Below, piece by piece: positions 18,669 through 27,236 of a stretch of 64,000 bases of DNA (position 1 is the first letter of the stretch; each line of letters begins with the position of its first letter). Source of the DNA: Cyanobium sp. FGCU52. GTDB taxonomy: Bacteria; Cyanobacteriota; Cyanobacteriia; PCC-6307; Cyanobiaceae. The notes beneath the pieces are model-generated. The model did not search any database. It saw nothing but the letters and a program-made list of their open reading frames with translations, and was not told the DNA's origin. The stretch lies in NCBI GenBank assembly GCA_024958715.1, contig JANWUS010000029.1:54930-118929 (forward strand). The letters run 5' to 3'. Position numbers and translations under genes: made by a program.

Positions 18669-21200
18669 ATGACCGGACGCTTCTCCCCCGTTGCCGGGTC
18701 CCCCCTCCAGGGGATCCCCGAACCTGCCAGCTACGGCGATCCCCAGCGCAACGGCCTCAGCAGCGACGATCTGTTCGACGGCATCACCGAGCACCTCTTC
18801 TTCACCCTCGGCCGGCGGGCCAGCGGCGCCAGTCGCCACGACCTCTACCTGGCCCTCAGCCACGCCGTACGGGACCGGCTGATGACCCGCCACCTCGCCT
18901 ACAAGGATGCCCTGCGGGCCCAGCGGCCCAAGGCGGTGGCCTATCTCTCGGCCGAGTTCCTCATCGGTCCCCAGCTGGGCAACAACCTCCTGATGCTGGG
19001 CATCCAGCGCCAGGCCGCCGAGGCCCTCGCCCGCTTCGGGATCAGCGACATCGAGGAGGTGCTCGATGTAGAGGAGGAGCCGGGACTGGGCAACGGCGGC
19101 CTCGGCCGGCTGGCGGCCTGCTTCCTGGAATCCCTCGCCAGCCTCGAAATCCCCGCCACCGGCTACGGCATCCGCTACGAGTTCGGCATTTTCGATCAGC
19201 TGATCCAGGACGGCTGGCAGGTGGAGATCACCGACAAGTGGCTCAAGGGCGGCTGGCCCTGGGAGCTGGTCCATCCCGACAAGAGCTGCAGGGTCGGTTT
19301 CGGCGGACACACCGAGACCTTCCACGACGATGGCGGCCATCACCGGGTGCGCTGGGTCCCCGCCGTCCACGCCATCGGCATCCCCCACGACGTGCCGGTG
19401 CTCGGCTACCGGGTCAACACCTGCGACCGCCTGCGCCTCTGGCGGGCCGAGGCGGCCGAGGCCTTCGATTTCCAGACCTTCAACGCCGGCGACTTCTACG
19501 GCGCGGTGGAGGAAAAGGTGGGCTGTGAAACCCTCTCCAAGGTGCTTTATCCCAACGACGGCACCGACTCCGGCCGCCGGTTGCGGCTGCAGCAGCAGTA
19601 CTTCTTCGTGAGCTGCTCCCTGCAGGACATGCTGCGCAACCTGCACCAGCGCGGCATCGCCGTGCAGGAGTTTCCCCAGCACTGGGCCGTGCAGCTGAAC
19701 GACACCCATCCGGCCATCGCCGTGGCCGAACTGATGCGCCTGTTCCTTGATGAGCACCGCCTGGGCTGGGATCTGGCCTGGGACCTGACGAGTCGCTCAA
19801 TCGCCTATACCAACCACACCCTGCTGCCGGAAGCCCTGGAAACGTGGGATCTGGGGCTGTTCGCCTCCCTGCTGCCGCGGCACCTGGAGCTGATCTACGA
19901 GATCAACGCCCGCTTCCTGCAGCGGGTGCGGATGGCCTTTCCCAACGAACCCGCCATGCTCTCGCGGGTGTCGATCATCGACGAGCGCGGTGGCAAGGCC
20001 GTTCGGATGGCCAACCTGGCCACCGTGGCGGCCCATCACGTCAATGGGGTCGCCGCCCTGCACAGCACGCTGGTGGAGAGCGATCTCCTGCCCGACTTCG
20101 CCAGGCTCCATCCGGAGCGATTCACCAACGTCACCAACGGCGTCACACCTCGCCGCTGGATGGCCCTGGCCAACCCGCCCCTCAACGATCTCCTGATTGA
20201 GACGCTTGGGGAAGGCTGGCCGGCACGTCCCGATGCGCTGCGGGGCCTCGAAGCCCTGCAGAACGACTCCGGTTTCCTGGAGCGCTGGGCGGCCTGCAAG
20301 CTTGCCTGCAAGCGCAGGCTCGCCGCGCTGATCGATCGCCAGTCCCGCCTGCTGGTGGATCCCACCAGCCTGTTCGACGTTCAGGTCAAACGGATCCATG
20401 AATACAAGCGCCAGCACCTCAATGCCCTTCAGGTGGTGGTCCAGTACCTGCGCATCAAGCACGGCATCACCAACGGACTGGTGCCGCGCACGGTGATCTT
20501 CGGGGGGAAGGCGGCGCCGGGCTATTTCATGGCCAAGCTGATCATCCGCTTCATCAACGGCATCGCCGAGGTGATCAACAACGACCCCGAGACCCGCGGC
20601 CTGGCCAAGGTGGTCTTCCTGGCAGATTACAACGTGAAACTGGGAGAGAAGGTCTATCCCGCCGCCGATCTCTCCGAGCAGATCTCCACCGCGGGTTTGG
20701 AGGCCTCCGGCACGGGAAATATGAAGTTTACCATGAATGGAGCCCTCACCATCGGCACCCTCGATGGTGCCAACGTGGAGATCCGTGAGCAGGTGGGAGC
20801 AGACAACTTCTTCCTCTTCGGGCACAGCACCGACGAGATCGCCGCCATGCGGGCCGGCTACCGGCCCTGGGAGGTGCTCTCCACCATGCCGCTTCTGGCG
20901 GAGGCTTTCGCCCTGATCGAACAGGGACACTTCAGCAACGGTGACCGCGAGACCTTCCGCCCCCTCGTCGATAACCTTCGCGGATTTGATCCCTATTTTG
21001 TGCTCGCTGATTTCCAGGATTACCTGCGGGCCCAGGAGTCGGTGAGCAACACCTGGGTCGATCGCGGCCGTTGGAACACCATGTCGCTGCTGAACACCGC
21101 CCGCAGCGGATTCTTCTCCTCCGACCGCTCCATCCGTGAATACGCGGAGAAGATCTGGAACGTCCAGCCCCTTCTGATCGCCATGACCAATGGCCATTGA
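18669..21200 (+). CDS. glgP: Glycogen/alpha-glucan phosphorylase
   Basis: Releases glucose-1-phosphate from glycogen; PLP-dependent GT35 enzyme of 843 aa, the usual length. Signatures are AYLSAEFLIGPQLGNNL, GNGGLGRLAACFLESLA, NDTHPAIAVAELMR, and the PLP-site EASGTGNMKFTMNG. It opens a cluster for glycogen breakdown: the histidine phosphatase start overlaps its last 11 bases, and a transketolase and a GH13 enzyme follow. It diverges from ppk2. Confidence 0.95.
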   Translation: MTGRFSPVAGSPLQGIPEPASYGDPQRNGLSSDDLFDGITEHLFFTLGRRASGASRHDLYLALSHAVRDRLMTRHLAYKDALRAQRPKAVAYLSAEFLIGPQLGNNLLMLGIQRQAAEALARFGISDIEEVLDVEEEPGLGNGGLGRLAACFLESLASLEIPATGYGIRYEFGIFDQLIQDGWQVEITDKWLKGGWPWELVHPDKSCRVGFGGHTETFHDDGGHHRVRWVPAVHAIGIPHDVPVLGYRVNTCDRLRLWRAEAAEAFDFQTFNAGDFYGAVEEKVGCETLSKVLYPNDGTDSGRRLRLQQQYFFVSCSLQDMLRNLHQRGIAVQEFPQHWAVQLNDTHPAIAVAELMRLFLDEHRLGWDLAWDLTSRSIAYTNHTLLPEALETWDLGLFASLLPRHLELIYEINARFLQRVRMAFPNEPAMLSRVSIIDERGGKAVRMANLATVAAHHVNGVAALHSTLVESDLLPDFARLHPERFTNVTNGVTPRRWMALANPPLNDLLIETLGEGWPARPDALRGLEALQNDSGFLERWAACKLACKRRLAALIDRQSRLLVDPTSLFDVQVKRIHEYKRQHLNALQVVVQYLRIKHGITNGLVPRTVIFGGKAAPGYFMAKLIIRFINGIAEVINNDPETRGLAKVVFLADYNVKLGEKVYPAADLSEQISTAGLEASGTGNMKFTMNGALTIGTLDGANVEIREQVGADNFFLFGHSTDEIAAMRAGYRPWEVLSTMPLLAEAFALIEQGHFSNGDRETFRPLVDNLRGFDPYFVLADFQDYLRAQESVSNTWVDRGRWNTMSLLNTARSGFFSSDRSIREYAEKIWNVQPLLIAMTNGH

Positions 21201-21819
21201 GCGGAATCCACAGTCCCGTACGGACCCATCCGAGCACCGCACCGTGGAGGTGGTCCTCATCCGCCATGGCGAGACGGAGTGGAGCCTCTCGGGTCAGCAC
21301 ACCGGCTCCACCGACCTGCCCCTCACCGAGAACGGACGCCATGCCGCCAGGCTTCTGCGCCCGGTGCTGGAGCCCGTCGACTTCAGCCTGGTGCTCTGCA
21401 GCCCGATGCAGCGGGCCCGTGAGACGTGCGAGCTGGCCGGTCTCGCCGAACGGATGCAGATCGAGCCCGATCTGTCGGAGTGGAACTACGGCGACTACGA
21501 AGGGCGGACCACGGCCGCGATCCACGCCGAGGCCCCCGGCTGGCTGCTGTTCCGCGACGGGGTACCGGGCGGGGAGAGCCCCGAGGGGATCGCTGGTCGG
21601 GTCGACCGGCTGATCTCCCGGCTGCGCCGCACTGAGGGGCACGTGGCGCTCTTCGCCCACGGGCATGTGTTCCGGATGCTGGCCGCCCGCTGGATCGACC
21701 TGCCGCCTCTGGCCGGCAGCCGCTTCCTGCTGGACACCGCCACGCTCTCGATCCTGTCCCACTACCGCGGCATCCCCGCGATCCGCTCCTGGAACGCCCC
21801 GCTGGTGTGGCCTTCGTGA
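21190..21819 (+). CDS. Histidine phosphatase family protein (phosphoglycerate mutase-like)
   Basis: 209 aa. Catalytic RHG motif VLIRHGETEWS (His about 22), second conserved His in LFAHGHVFRML and the conserved Glu in EWNYGDYEG. The gene starts inside the end of glgP (11-base overlap, different frame), so it is translationally linked to glycogen phosphorylase. Family members include cofactor-dependent phosphoglycerate mutases and sugar-phosphate phosphatases. The YGDYEGRTT and GESPEG segments are typical of the phosphatase (GpmB/CobC-like) branch, so a sugar-phosphate phosphatase role is more likely than glycolytic mutase. Confidence 0.82.
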   Translation: MAIERNPQSRTDPSEHRTVEVVLIRHGETEWSLSGQHTGSTDLPLTENGRHAARLLRPVLEPVDFSLVLCSPMQRARETCELAGLAERMQIEPDLSEWNYGDYEGRTTAAIHAEAPGWLLFRDGVPGGESPEGIAGRVDRLISRLRRTEGHVALFAHGHVFRMLAARWIDLPPLAGSRFLLDTATLSILSHYRGIPAIRSWNAPLVWPS

Positions 21820-21931
21820 AGGGGTGTCCCCCGCAAGGGGTGTTCTTCCTCTTTCCTGGCTAGCCCAGAGACGCCCCCGCCCTGGCGATCCGGCCGGATC
21901 TCCGCAAGCGCTATCAGGAGTGGCTTCAACC

Positions 21932-23902
21932 ATGACCTCCCTCGCCCCTTCGCCCGTGACCCCAAGCTTCCCCATCGATCTGGGGGCCTACCAGCCGCTG
22001 ACGCTGGATCCGACCCGGCCCGCGCTCACGGCCGAAGAGAAGCGGATCCTGGAGGCCAACCTCCAGCTCTGCCGCGACGTGATCGTGTTCTTCACCGCCA
22101 CCGGGGCCGCCCGCGGCGTGGGCGGCCACACCGGCGGCCCCTACGACACGGTGCCCGAGGTGATGATCCTCGACGGCCTCTTCCGGGGCGCCCCCGAACG
22201 CTTCGTGCCGATCTTCTTCGATGAGGCAGGCCACCGGGTCGCCACCCAGTACCTGATGGCGGTGCTGCGAGGCCACCTTCCCGCCGAGGCCCTGCTCCGC
22301 TACCGGGAGGCCCACGCAAAGCTGCCCGGCCACCCCGAGCTGGGCCTGACCCCGGGGGTTCAGTTCAGTTCCGGGCGGCTGGGGCACCTCTGGCCGTTCA
22401 TCAACGGGGTCGCGCTCGCCCACCCTGAGCGGATCGTCTTCTGTCTCGGCTCCGACGGCGCCCAGCAGGAAGGTGATGATGCCGAGGCGGCGCGTTTCGC
22501 GGTGGCCCACCGCCTCAACGTGAAACTCCTGATCGACGACAACGACGTCACGATCGCGGGCCATCCCTCCAGCTACCAGCCGGGCTTCGACCTCGCCCGC
22601 ACCCTCGGCGGCCAGGGGCTCGCCACCTTCGCCGGCGACGGCGAGGATCTCGATGCCCTCTATCGCCGCATCCAGCAGGCGGTCACCACCGACGGACCGG
22701 TGGCGGTGATCAACCGGCGCCGCATGTGCGTGGGCATCGAGGGGCTGGAGGGCTCCACCCATGGCCACGATGTGATTCCGGTGGAGAAGGCGATCGCCTA
22801 CCTCGAGGGTCGCGGCCAGGACCTAGCCGTGCGTTGTCTGAAGGCGATCGACAAGCCTCAGAATCCCACCACCTCAAGGGGATCGGGCCCCACCTGGAGC
22901 GCCAACCGCAACGTGTTCGGCGACACGGCGGTGCAGATCCTCGGGCGAATGGACACCGCAGAGCGCAAGCGGAGCGTCCTGGTGGTGGACAGCGATCTGG
23001 AGGGGTCCTGTGGTCTGGCCCAGATCCGCAAGGCGTTCCCGGAGATCTTCGTGAGCGGCGGCATCATGGAGAGGGCCAACTTCTCGGCCGCAGCCGGCTT
23101 CGGCATGGAGCCGGGCCGCCAGGGTGTCTTCGCCACCTTCAGCGCCTTCCTGGAGATGTGCGTCTCCGAGATCACCATGGCACGGCTGAACGGGGCCAAC
23201 GTGCTGGCCCACTTCTCCCATGCCGGCATCGACGACATGGCAGACAACACCTGCCACTTCGGCCTCAACAACTTCTTCGCCGACAACGGGCTCGAGGAGG
23301 ATGAGCACCCCACGCGCCTCTACTTCCCAGCCGATGCCGGCCAGATGCGGGCCTGCCTGGAGGCGGTGTTCGACGATCCGGGCCTGCGCTTCCTCTTCTC
23401 CACCCGCAGCAAGGTTCCCAACCTGCTGGCGGCGGATGGCAGCGACCTGTACGGCGAGGGCTACGTCTTCCGCCCCGGCCGCGACGAGGTGGTGCGGGAG
23501 GGCAGCGCCGGCACGATTGTGAGCTTCGGCGACGGTCTCTACCGGGCGCTCGATGCTGTGGAGCAGCTCCGCGGCGAAGGCATCGAGGTGGCGCTGATCA
23601 ACAAGTCCACGCTCAACGTCGTCGATGAGGAGATGATGGCTCGCATCGGGGCCTCGCCCTTCGTACTGGTGGTGGAAGCCTTCAACCGCCGCACCGGCCT
23701 CGGTAGCCGCTTCGGCACCTGGTTGCTGGAGCGTGGCCACCGGCCGGCCTACGCCAGGCTCGGCACCGTGCGCGAGGGCTGCGGAGGGTTGTGGGAGCAG
23801 TTCCCCCACCAGGGCATCGATGCCGACGGCATCATCAGCCAGGTCCGCTCCCTGCTGGTGGAGGGGGTCAGGCCAACCGGTCCCAGTCGAGATCCAGCTT
23901 GA
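21932..23902 (+). CDS. Transketolase (divergent, glycogen-cluster type)
   Basis: 656 aa from ATG 21932, which has an AGGAG ribosome site 11 bases upstream. The ThDP domain has VGGHTGG, then GSDGAQQEGDD...IDDNDV, equivalent to the GDG-N cofactor motif with S in the second position. The pyrimidine-binding domain has MERANFSAAAGFGMEPG (catalytic Glu) and the C-terminal domain is complete. All three transketolase domains are present, but motif wording differs from the Calvin-cycle enzyme, so this is probably a second paralogue. It is positioned to feed glycogen-derived sugar phosphates into the pentose phosphate pathway. Its 3' end overlaps the convergent GH13 gene by 35 bases. Confidence 0.82.
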   Translation: MTSLAPSPVTPSFPIDLGAYQPLTLDPTRPALTAEEKRILEANLQLCRDVIVFFTATGAARGVGGHTGGPYDTVPEVMILDGLFRGAPERFVPIFFDEAGHRVATQYLMAVLRGHLPAEALLRYREAHAKLPGHPELGLTPGVQFSSGRLGHLWPFINGVALAHPERIVFCLGSDGAQQEGDDAEAARFAVAHRLNVKLLIDDNDVTIAGHPSSYQPGFDLARTLGGQGLATFAGDGEDLDALYRRIQQAVTTDGPVAVINRRRMCVGIEGLEGSTHGHDVIPVEKAIAYLEGRGQDLAVRCLKAIDKPQNPTTSRGSGPTWSANRNVFGDTAVQILGRMDTAERKRSVLVVDSDLEGSCGLAQIRKAFPEIFVSGGIMERANFSAAAGFGMEPGRQGVFATFSAFLEMCVSEITMARLNGANVLAHFSHAGIDDMADNTCHFGLNNFFADNGLEEDEHPTRLYFPADAGQMRACLEAVFDDPGLRFLFSTRSKVPNLLAADGSDLYGEGYVFRPGRDEVVREGSAGTIVSFGDGLYRALDAVEQLRGEGIEVALINKSTLNVVDEEMMARIGASPFVLVVEAFNRRTGLGSRFGTWLLERGHRPAYARLGTVREGCGGLWEQFPHQGIDADGIISQVRSLLVEGVRPTGPSRDPA

Positions 23903-25736
23903 CGGAGCCGGAGGCCGGCAGCAGGAAGGTGCGGCAGATCAGGTTCTCTCGCACCGGTTCGTCTCCCGGCCGAAGCACCACGAAGCGGAAGCGGATCGGC
24001 TTGCCGGCCGAGGCATCAAAGCCCACCTCGGCGAACCAGGCGTCGCCGTTGATGAATTCCAGGTGGGGGGCTCTGCCCGGATCCCAGCCGCCGAGCTCGG
24101 GGACATCACCACTCACGGCCATCGTCTCCCCCGGATGGGTGACATAGCCGTTGATCTGGAACTTCACCACCGTGGTGGCTCGCAGGGGCTCCCCCTCCAC
24201 CGCCAGGACAAAGGCCCCCTTGGCGGGGACCTGCAGGCCGCGCAAGCTTCCCTGGCTCACGGAAAGGAGCCGGTCGGTGAGCAGGCAGCGGTGCTGGCCC
24301 TCGGCCAGATCGATGGAGCCGATGTCGACACAGGCATCACCCCCCTTGTTCACGATCACGACCACGCGGTTGTCGCGGTAGCGGCGGGTGTAAGCGTAGA
24401 GGTCCTCGCTTACGTAGTTCTGCTGGTGTCGCCCGTAGCTGAGGGCCCGGTTGCTTCGCCGCAGATCCGCCAGCCTGCGGATGAGATTCGCCATCCGGGT
24501 GCCCAGATCCCAGGACGCCATCATCGGGCGGTTGTAGGGATCATCGCCACCGCAGGTGTCACAGGCCAGGTATTGCTCGGTTCCGTAGAACAGGCAGGGA
24601 ACGCCCCGCAGTGTCAGCAGCAGGACCGTAGCCAGTTCCAGATCGGCGCGGCAGGGGCAGATGGAGAGGAACCTCGGCATGTCGTGGTTCTCGAGGAAGG
24701 TCACCAATTCGGTGGAGCGGCGGTAGACCGGATCCATCGCCAGCACGGTCTCGATGCGATGAAAGCCCCCCGGTTCCTGCCCGCTGAAGGCCGAGCGGAT
24801 CGCGCCGCTGAGGCCGAAATCGAGGATGGAGATACCGGTGTCGTTGGCATAGCGAACACAGCGTGGATCCCAGGGGGAGCCGAAGCCATATTCGCCAAAG
24901 AGGAACGTGCTGGGTTGATGGGCCTGGATGTCGGTCACGAACTCCTGCCAGAACCACACCGGCATGTGCTTGAGCGTATCGATGCGAAGGGCATCGAATC
25001 CCAGATCAAGCCAGGCCATGATGGCCGACTTAATATAGTTCCGGAAGTCGACATTGCCTTCATTGAACGTGGCAAGGCCCAGCATCTCGTGGCGGAGCAA
25101 CTGGAATTCGTCTTCCCAGTCGGTGATCGGCGGATAATGGTGATAGAAACAGTTGCGGTCGTCGTGAAAATTCGCCAGAGGGGCACCGTCGTCGGTCACC
25201 ACCCCCTTGCTCCCATTCAATTCGGGGGAGCTGTGATTGCAGACGATGTCCAGCACGATCTTCAGGCCCCGCTCGTGCAGGTTGTCGATCATGCGGCGGA
25301 GGGTTTCGCATGAATGGAGAGAGGTGGATTCACCCAGCCGGACGAAGTGGGGATTCACGCGCTTGAAATCCTTCGTCCAGTAGCCGTGCATCGGCCCATA
25401 CCCATGCTCGATGTCGTCCACCTGCTCGAACAGGGGTGACAGCCACACGGCTGTGATGCCGAGATCCTTGAGGTAGTCGGCCCTGGCGATGATCCCTTCG
25501 AGATCGCCGCCCCAGTAGTGCCCCCATTGGCTGTGGCTCGGATCGTAGAGGCCCTGCTTGCCGATGCCGTCATTTTCGTTATTGCCGTTGCAGAAGCGGT
25601 CCACCACGAGGAAGTAGATCGTCTCCTTGCGGAATTCGGCTTCCTGCTCGAACAGTCTCTGCAACCGAGAGCTCCGAGCCGAGATGGGAAGAGGCCCGCA
25701 CTCCGGCACCGGCTGATGCATGCCCGTCGACGACAT
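23868..25736 (-). CDS. GH13 alpha-amylase/CGTase-like enzyme with C-terminal starch-binding domain
   Basis: About 622 aa from ATG 25736. The catalytic (beta/alpha)8 domain opens ETIYFLVVDRFCNGN, with region I DIVCNHSSPE, region II FDALRIDTLKH (nucleophile Asp), region III FLFGEYG (acid/base Glu) and region IV FLENHDMPRF, so all catalytic residues are present. The last ~100 residues (VVKFQINGYVTHPGETMAVS, GDVPELGGWDP) are a CBM20 starch-binding domain. No signal peptide is evident from this start, suggesting action on intracellular glycogen. Codon and base use is somewhat less GC-rich than neighbours. Exact specificity (amylase, CGTase or maltogenic) cannot be told. Confidence 0.88.
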   Translation of the reverse strand: MSSTGMHQPVPECGPLPISARSSRLQRLFEQEAEFRKETIYFLVVDRFCNGNNENDGIGKQGLYDPSHSQWGHYWGGDLEGIIARADYLKDLGITAVWLSPLFEQVDDIEHGYGPMHGYWTKDFKRVNPHFVRLGESTSLHSCETLRRMIDNLHERGLKIVLDIVCNHSSPELNGSKGVVTDDGAPLANFHDDRNCFYHHYPPITDWEDEFQLLRHEMLGLATFNEGNVDFRNYIKSAIMAWLDLGFDALRIDTLKHMPVWFWQEFVTDIQAHQPSTFLFGEYGFGSPWDPRCVRYANDTGISILDFGLSGAIRSAFSGQEPGGFHRIETVLAMDPVYRRSTELVTFLENHDMPRFLSICPCRADLELATVLLLTLRGVPCLFYGTEQYLACDTCGGDDPYNRPMMASWDLGTRMANLIRRLADLRRSNRALSYGRHQQNYVSEDLYAYTRRYRDNRVVVIVNKGGDACVDIGSIDLAEGQHRCLLTDRLLSVSQGSLRGLQVPAKGAFVLAVEGEPLRATTVVKFQINGYVTHPGETMAVSGDVPELGGWDPGRAPHLEFINGDAWFAEVGFDASAGKPIRFRFVVLRPGDEPVRENLICRTFLLPASGSVKLDLDWDRLA

Positions 25737-25929
25737 GGCTGAAGATCGGCAGAGGGTCGTGATCCGAGCATGTGCAGAGTAAGCCACCGATGGGTTAAGA
25801 AATGGGAGACCTTTCTTGGTATCCCGCGCCACACGAGCGTTCTGCCGATCGATAGGAAGCCCTGATCCAGCACCCACTGGACAAGGGCTGCGGGTGATGG
25901 CGCCATGGGGTCCTGAATGGTCCCCTCCC

Positions 25930-26151
25930 ATGCCCCTGTTCCTGCTGCGTGACGGCTCCATCCGCCGTTGCTCCGTCGTCCCTGACGACCTGGTGCTGAT
26001 GCCCTACCACGACCGCTACCACCGCCGTATCCACGCCCTTGGCGATGCCAACAGCGAACGGCTGCTGCTCGAGTCACAGCCGCCCCGCCGCTCTTCTCGC
26101 CCGGGTCGGGCGCGGAGGATTCCGCTGCCAGAGGAGGGGCTCGCCGCCTGA
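25930..26151 (+). CDS. Small hypothetical protein
   Basis: 73 aa from ATG 25930: a short strand-rich start (MPLFLLRDGSIRRCSVV) and a charged middle (YHDRYHRRIHALGDANSERL), then a basic tail. No family recognised. It is divergent from the GH13 gene (193-base gap with lower G+C, probably the promoters of both) and its stop overlaps the following coding-like stretch. Coding status is plausible but not certain; a longer frame from 25816 is less likely. Confidence 0.45.
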   Translation: MPLFLLRDGSIRRCSVVPDDLVLMPYHDRYHRRIHALGDANSERLLLESQPPRRSSRPGRARRIPLPEEGLAA

Positions 26152-26376
26152 TGGCGGGTTCCCTTCCTGATCTGCCTGTGCCCCAGCCGCGGGGAGGGCA
26201 CACCGATCTACCAATCGGATCAAAGCTGCGTCAGCGAGATCAACCGCACCTTCGAACTCTCCCCGTCGTGGTTCGTGGAGGCGCTGGACTCCATCAAGGC
26301 CAACCACGGCATCCGGAGTGATCCCGGCGTGATCGCCAACTCCACCATCGACGGCGCCATCAACGCGCTGCTCTGA
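26152..26376 (+). pseudogene. Coding-like stretch lacking a start codon (probable 5'-truncated gene)
   Basis: The frame ending TGA at 26374-26376 is open from just after the stop at 26149-26151, and reads like a real protein: a hydrophobic [10 protein letters not shown], then [39 protein letters not shown] and [14 protein letters not shown]. No ATG, GTG or TTG occurs in frame. It could be a secreted protein whose signal peptide start was lost, or a frameshift after ATG 26151. A good terminator follows, which fits an expressed ancestor. No family recognised. Confidence 0.45.
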
Positions 26377-26404
26377 ATCCTGCGAGCCCCACGGTCCTCA
26401 GCCC

Positions 26405-26431
26405 GGCCCTCCGCCCAGCGGGGGGCCTTTT
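26405..26431 (+). terminator. Rho-independent terminator
   Basis: Stem GGCCCTCCGC / GCGGGGGGCC (10 pairs, one G-T) with loop CCA followed by TTTT. It lies 28 bases after the coding-like stretch and before the TauE/SafE gene. Confidence 0.75.
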
Positions 26432-26464
26432 CCCAGGCGCCCCGGGCTCAACGATGATCCCCCG

Positions 26465-27226
26465 ATGGTGAGTCTTCCGGGCTATGGCGCCATCGCCGCT
26501 GCGGCCCTTGCCGCGGGGCTGGTGAATGCCCTCGCCGGAGGGGGCTCCCTGATCAGTTTTCCTGCCCTCACCGCCGTCGGCCTGCCGGCGGTTGTGGCCA
26601 ATGTCACCAACACCCTCGCCCTCTCGCCGGGCTACCTCGGGGCCACCCTGGCTCAGCGCGATCAACTCAGGGGGCAGCGGCGGCGGATCCTGCTGCTCCT
26701 GCCCGCCGCCGCCCTCGGCGGAATCAGCGGCGGCCTGCTGCTGCTGGCCAGCGATGAAGCCCTGTTCCGCCGCCTGGTGCCCTGGCTGATCCTGACGGGC
26801 TCGCTGCTGCTGGCGGCCCAGGAACCGCTGCGCACCCGACTGATGCGACGCCAGCGCGGCGAGGGCCCCCGGCTGCCGGAGGTCTGGTCGATCGTGCCCG
26901 TCTTCCTGGCATCGGTGTACGGCGGCTATTTCGGCGCCGGGCTGAGCGTGATCGTGCTGGCGGTGCTGGCGCTCACGCTCGAGGACAGCCTCACGCGCCT
27001 GAACGGCCTGAAGCAGGCGATCGCCCTGGTGGTGAACCTGGCGGCCTCCGGCCTGTTCCTGCTGGCGGGCCCCGTGCAGGCTCCCGCGGCGGCGGTGATG
27101 GCTGTGGGGGCCACGATCGGCGGGGCCCTCGGCGGCACGATCGCCTCCAGGGTCGATCCCGCGGCCCTCAGGAACCTGGTGGTGACGATCGGGGTGATCG
27201 TTTCCCTGATCCTGTTGCTGACCTGA
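26465..27226 (+). CDS. Sulfite exporter TauE/SafE family membrane protein
   Basis: 253 aa, about eight membrane segments in two repeats. The first has [21 protein letters not shown] and the second [21 protein letters not shown], the paired motifs of the TauE/SafE family. Members export sulfite, sulfoacetate or related organosulfur anions. It lies at the left edge of a sulfur-related region (ChrA, sulfate uptake, SQR). It is convergent with chrA (10-base gap). Confidence 0.85.
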   Translation: MVSLPGYGAIAAAALAAGLVNALAGGGSLISFPALTAVGLPAVVANVTNTLALSPGYLGATLAQRDQLRGQRRRILLLLPAAALGGISGGLLLLASDEALFRRLVPWLILTGSLLLAAQEPLRTRLMRRQRGEGPRLPEVWSIVPVFLASVYGGYFGAGLSVIVLAVLALTLEDSLTRLNGLKQAIALVVNLAASGLFLLAGPVQAPAAAVMAVGATIGGALGGTIASRVDPAALRNLVVTIGVIVSLILLLT

Positions 27227-27236
27227 CCACCCAGGA

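Noticed and set aside
21820..21850. AAGGGGTGT repeated twice after the histidine phosphatase, with CCCC-GCAA-GGGG in between
   Set aside because: The possible stem is only four to five pairs and the T run is interrupted; too weak to call a terminator.
25783..25800. Single CTTAACCC on the minus strand upstream of the GH13 gene
   Set aside because: No second octamer at the 3-base spacing, so it does not qualify as a Pho box.
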